Below are positions 61,499 through 64,000 of a stretch of 64,000 nucleotides of DNA, piece after piece. Made by a program: the position numbers and the translations under genes. The notes under the pieces were generated by a model that ran no database searches, had not been told where the DNA came from, and saw nothing but the letters and a program-made list of their open reading frames with translations. Every line of letters starts with the position of its first letter. The first letter of the stretch is position 1. Source of the stretch: Leadbetterella sp. (GTDB taxonomy: Bacteria; Bacteroidota; Bacteroidia; Cytophagales; Spirosomataceae); NCBI GenBank assembly GCA_019638185.1, contig JAHBUH010000009.1, positions 1-64,000 of the forward strand. Direction: 5' to 3'.

Positions 61499-62170
61499 AT
61501 GACGAACCATTTTAATGCCAGGATAACGGGCTGGCTCTTTATTGCAGCTGCAATTTCTTCCATTATAGGGCTAAAACTTTATGACCCTGTATTAACGGAT
61601 AACAACTTTGTTTTGTCGGCAAGCCGCCACTCTTCAAATATTATTTTGGGGGCAATCTGTGAGCTGATCCTGGTAGCTACAGCCACAGGAACGGGAATTA
61701 TGCTATTCCCTTTATTGAAAAGATACCGGGAAACCATAGGGTTAGCTTATCTGAGTTTCAGAATTTTAGAAGTCGTATTTATCAGTATTGGGACCGTCAG
61801 CATTTTAACAGCACTTTCCATCAGTGAACTCTATACCAATGGGACCATTCAGGATAAGAATGATGCTCAAAACCTTATGACCACCTTTATTCACCTTCAT
61901 AAATGGACATTTATGATAGGTCCGAACTTTATGCTGGCCATTAATACATTTTTATACAGCTATGTATTTTTAAAAACAAAAACAGTCCCGATGGCGCTTG
62001 CAAGATTGGGGATAGTTGCTTCATTTTTAATAATGACGGCGGCCATTTTAGAGTTATTGGGTATTATAGAGCAAATTTCCATCTGGGGTATTTTACTTGC
62101 CTTACCTATTGCGTTGTACGAAATGACACTTGCTGTAAGGTTAATCGTTAGAGGGCCATCGCCCGCATAG
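61499..62170 (+). CDS. DUF4386 family membrane protein
   Basis: 223 residues with about six membrane spans: ITGWLFIAAAISSIIGLKLYD, IILGAICELILVATATGTGIMLFPLL, TIGLAYLSFRILEVVFISIGTVSILTAL, a central FMIGPNFMLAINTFLYSYVFL, a span FLIMTAAILELLGI and a last GILLALPIALYEMTLAV. It matches DUF4386, a membrane family of unknown role. It is preceded by a Crp/Fnr gene, the likely regulator, and shares the AT-rich composition of the island. The island ends about 13 nt beyond. Confidence 0.88.
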   Translation: MTNHFNARITGWLFIAAAISSIIGLKLYDPVLTDNNFVLSASRHSSNIILGAICELILVATATGTGIMLFPLLKRYRETIGLAYLSFRILEVVFISIGTVSILTALSISELYTNGTIQDKNDAQNLMTTFIHLHKWTFMIGPNFMLAINTFLYSYVFLKTKTVPMALARLGIVASFLIMTAAILELLGIIEQISIWGILLALPIALYEMTLAVRLIVRGPSPA

Positions 62171-62182
62171 CAGGGTTGAGGT

Positions 62183-63028
62183 CTATAGGGGTACCTTGAT
62201 TAAATCCCGGAAACTCTCCTGAAGCCCGCTGATCTGCTCCAGGCTACCCCTCCCGAAATACATCAGCAGGTCTTCGGAAGCGATGTTTCCTACCAGCTCA
62301 CTCTGCGCAAACGGGCAGCCGCCATAGCCCAGCAGCGCACCGTCAAACTTCCGGCAGCCGGCGGCATGGGCCGCCCGGATTTTTTCCAGACCCGCCATCC
62401 TTTCCGAGTGGAAATGCGCACCTATCCGCAGATCCGGGAAAGCTGCACTGCAGGTCTCAAAAAGCTTTTGTATCCCGGCGGCATCGGCTTCACCGGTGGT
62501 GTCCGCCAGGGAGAACTCCCGGATGCCGAGTGTGCTGATCTTTCCTATCCAGTCTACCACCAGCTGCTCACTCCAGGGATCGCCGTAGGGGTTACCGAAG
62601 CCCATGGAGATATACACCTCCGTCTGGCGACCGGCGTCAGACACAGTGTCGTTTATCCGGCGGAGGCGCTCGTATGACTCTGTTATGCTGCTGTTGGCAT
62701 TACGCCGCTGAAACTCTTCCGAAATAGAGAATGGGTAACCGAAAAAATCGATTTTGGCGTACCGGAGCCCGGTTTCCACACCCCGTTCATTCAGCACAAT
62801 AGCCAGGAGCCCGGTGCCGTGGGTATCACTGATGGCCTCCAGCACCGCTTCCGTATCCGCCATCTGAGGCACTGCTCGCGGCGAAACAAAGCTCCCGAAG
62901 TCGATCCGGTCAAACAGTCCGCTCTCCAGCAGCCGGTTGATATGGGCCGCCTTCTTCTCCGCCGGAATCAGGGCGTGAATTCCCTGGATGGCGTCCCGAG
63001 GACAGTCGGTGAGCAGCACTTCACGCAT
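62183..63028 (-). CDS. Hydroxymethylglutaryl-CoA lyase
   Basis: 281 residues, a DRE-TIM metallolyase. DCPRDAIQG opens the barrel as in bacterial HMG-CoA lyases; IDFGSFVSPRAVPQMAD follows, and the GYGGCPFAQSELVGNIASEDLLMYF loop holds the catalytic Cys of the family signature. The His pair GAHFHSERMAG binds metal. It cleaves HMG-CoA to acetoacetate and acetyl-CoA, the last step of leucine breakdown. Its start overlaps the acyl-CoA dehydrogenase stop by 8 nt. Confidence 0.93.
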   Translation of the reverse strand: MREVLLTDCPRDAIQGIHALIPAEKKAAHINRLLESGLFDRIDFGSFVSPRAVPQMADTEAVLEAISDTHGTGLLAIVLNERGVETGLRYAKIDFFGYPFSISEEFQRRNANSSITESYERLRRINDTVSDAGRQTEVYISMGFGNPYGDPWSEQLVVDWIGKISTLGIREFSLADTTGEADAAGIQKLFETCSAAFPDLRIGAHFHSERMAGLEKIRAAHAAGCRKFDGALLGYGGCPFAQSELVGNIASEDLLMYFGRGSLEQISGLQESFRDLIKVPL

Positions 63029-64000
63029 TTTTCTGAATATCTCTGGAGATCACGATCTTCTGAATCTCGGAAGTTCCTTCGCCGATGGTGCAGAGCTTGG
63101 AATCGCGGAAAAACTTCTCGGCGGGGTAATCCTTGGTATAGCCATAACCTCCATGAATCTGAACGCTGTCCGTAGCCACTTCCACGGCCGTTTCCGAGGC
63201 AAAAAGCTTAGCCATGGCCCCGGCCCGGGTCACATTCCCACCGTGATCTTTATAAAAAGCGGCCTGCCGGCAAAGCAGTTCCGCGGCCTCGATCTTGGTG
63301 GCCATTTCCGCCAGTTTAAAGCTGATGGCCTGGAAATCGAAGATCTTTTTTCCGAACTGCTCGCGCTCATGGGCGTAGCGGAGGGCGCATTCATAAGCTC
63401 CGCGGGCTATGCCCAGGGATAAGGCGGCAATGGAGATGCGTCCGCCATCCAGCAGTTTCAGCGCCTGTTTAAATCCCTCTCCTTCCTGACCGATCAACTG
63501 ATCCCGGTGCACCCGGCAGTTATCAAAAAACAGGCAGGCCGTTTCTGAAGCGCGCATACCCAGCTTATTTTCTTTTTTCCCGGCTGAAAAACCGGGCGTA
63601 TCTTTCTCAATAATGAAAGCCGACATCTCCTTACTTCCGGAGCTGTAACCCGACCGCGCTATCACCACCGCCACGTTAGAGCTGATGGCATGCGTAATAA
63701 AATTTTTGGAGCCGTTCAGGATATAATGATCGCCGTCTTTTTCGGCAAAAGTGGTCATCCCACCCGCATCCGAGCCCGAGCTGGTTTCTGTCAGCCCCCA
63801 GGCACCGATCCACTCGCCGGAGGCCAGCCGGGGAAGGTAAAAACGCTTCTGGTCTTCGTTAGCAAAACTATAAATATGATTTGTACACAGCGAATTATGC
63901 GCCGCCACCGACAGTCCAATAGACCCGCACACCTTGCTGATCTCGTCCAGGATGGTGATGTACTCCTGGTAAGAGAGTCCTGCACCGCCATACTCCTCCG
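63021..64000 (-). CDS. Acyl-CoA dehydrogenase (5' end cut by window)
   Basis: About 326 residues up to the right edge; the frame stays open upstream of the first internal Met as EEYGGAGLSYQEYITILDE. Standard motifs: WGLTETSSGSDAGGM (FAD and substrate), RASETACLFFDNCRV, QIHGGYGYTKDYPAEKFFRDSKL, and TIGEGTSEIQKIVISRDI. The Glu in GEGTSE is the position of the catalytic base in short- and medium-chain enzymes. Isovaleryl-CoA dehydrogenases lack Glu there, so this one is more likely a short-chain, methylbutyryl- or similar acyl-CoA dehydrogenase. Together with the lyase it suggests branched-chain acid breakdown. Confidence 0.93.
   Translation of the reverse strand, partial: EEYGGAGLSYQEYITILDEISKVCGSIGLSVAAHNSLCTNHIYSFANEDQKRFYLPRLASGEWIGAWGLTETSSGSDAGGMTTFAEKDGDHYILNGSKNFITHAISSNVAVVIARSGYSSGSKEMSAFIIEKDTPGFSAGKKENKLGMRASETACLFFDNCRVHRDQLIGQEGEGFKQALKLLDGGRISIAALSLGIARGAYECALRYAHEREQFGKKIFDFQAISFKLAEMATKIEAAELLCRQAAFYKDHGGNVTRAGAMAKLFASETAVEVATDSVQIHGGYGYTKDYPAEKFFRDSKLCTIGEGTSEIQKIVISRDIQKNA

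Noticed and set aside
1-64000. tRNA, rRNA or riboswitch genes
   Set aside because: I looked for cloverleaf-like and conserved rRNA stretches in the gaps between genes and saw none; most gaps are under 300 bp. A covariance-model search was not possible here.

Overview
The window is chromosomal DNA from a member of the Bacteroidota, most likely a Cytophagales-like or Chitinophagales-like environmental heterotroph. The evidence is a SusC/SusD pair, a type IX secretion (T9SS) sorting tail on a very large surface protein, Bacteroidota promoters (TTG, about 17-21 nt, then TAnnTTTG), little or no Shine-Dalgarno sequence, and families such as DUF4292, DUF2911, DUF1573 and the EnvC-like activator. No rRNA, tRNA or CRISPR array was seen.

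Layout. 1-5.1 kb: a CPBP membrane protease cut by the window edge, an APC amino-acid permease, a doubly frameshifted Rpn-type nuclease gene and a cytochrome-c/FG-GAP lipoprotein. 5.1-10.1 kb: susD and susC with a palindrome upstream. 10.4-14.8 kb: class II aldolase, then a forward run of flavin reductase, DUF1080 hydrolase, prmC and moxR. 14.8-20.5 kb: a coupled reverse run M20 peptidase-murQ-batA, and a fused branched-chain 2-oxoacid dehydrogenase E1. 20.6-27.2 kb: DUF1573, ATP-grasp, GreA/B-like, metallo-hydrolase, response regulator, lpxH, Gfo/Idh/MocA and DUF2911. 27.2-33.7 kb: a tight reverse operon TPR-DUF4292-EnvC-panB-comEC, ending in DUF2911. 34-35 kb: a Fic pair (mobile mystery proteins A and B) behind a nested palindrome. 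35-45.9 kb: a TPR/HTH regulator, a 2,674-residue T9SS adhesin built from three beta-helix modules and 426-bp tandem repeats, and an outer-membrane barrel protein. 45.9-50.3 kb: a ferric-siderophore ABC transporter with its reductase. 50.4-57.5 kb: a DUF937-OmpA fusion and a complete seven-gene Mrp Na+/H+ antiporter operon.

57.6-64 kb: three reverse-strand acyl-CoA catabolism genes (enoyl-CoA hydratase, HMG-CoA lyase, acyl-CoA dehydrogenase) are split by about 3.8 kb of foreign-looking, AT-richer DNA. This insert starts with gene stubs (integrase, ECF sigma factor, GNAT acetyltransferase) around a perfect 28-bp inverted repeat with 24-bp direct repeats, which looks like the collapsed ends of an IS21-type element. 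It then carries two Crp/Fnr regulators, each followed by one effector gene (an SDR and a DUF4386 membrane protein).

The items most worth following up are the Fic pair (a possible Fic-inhibitory motif in the HTH partner plus a four-half-site operator), the scar and gene graveyard at 58.4-59.1 kb with its Crp/Fnr cargo, and the modular adhesin.
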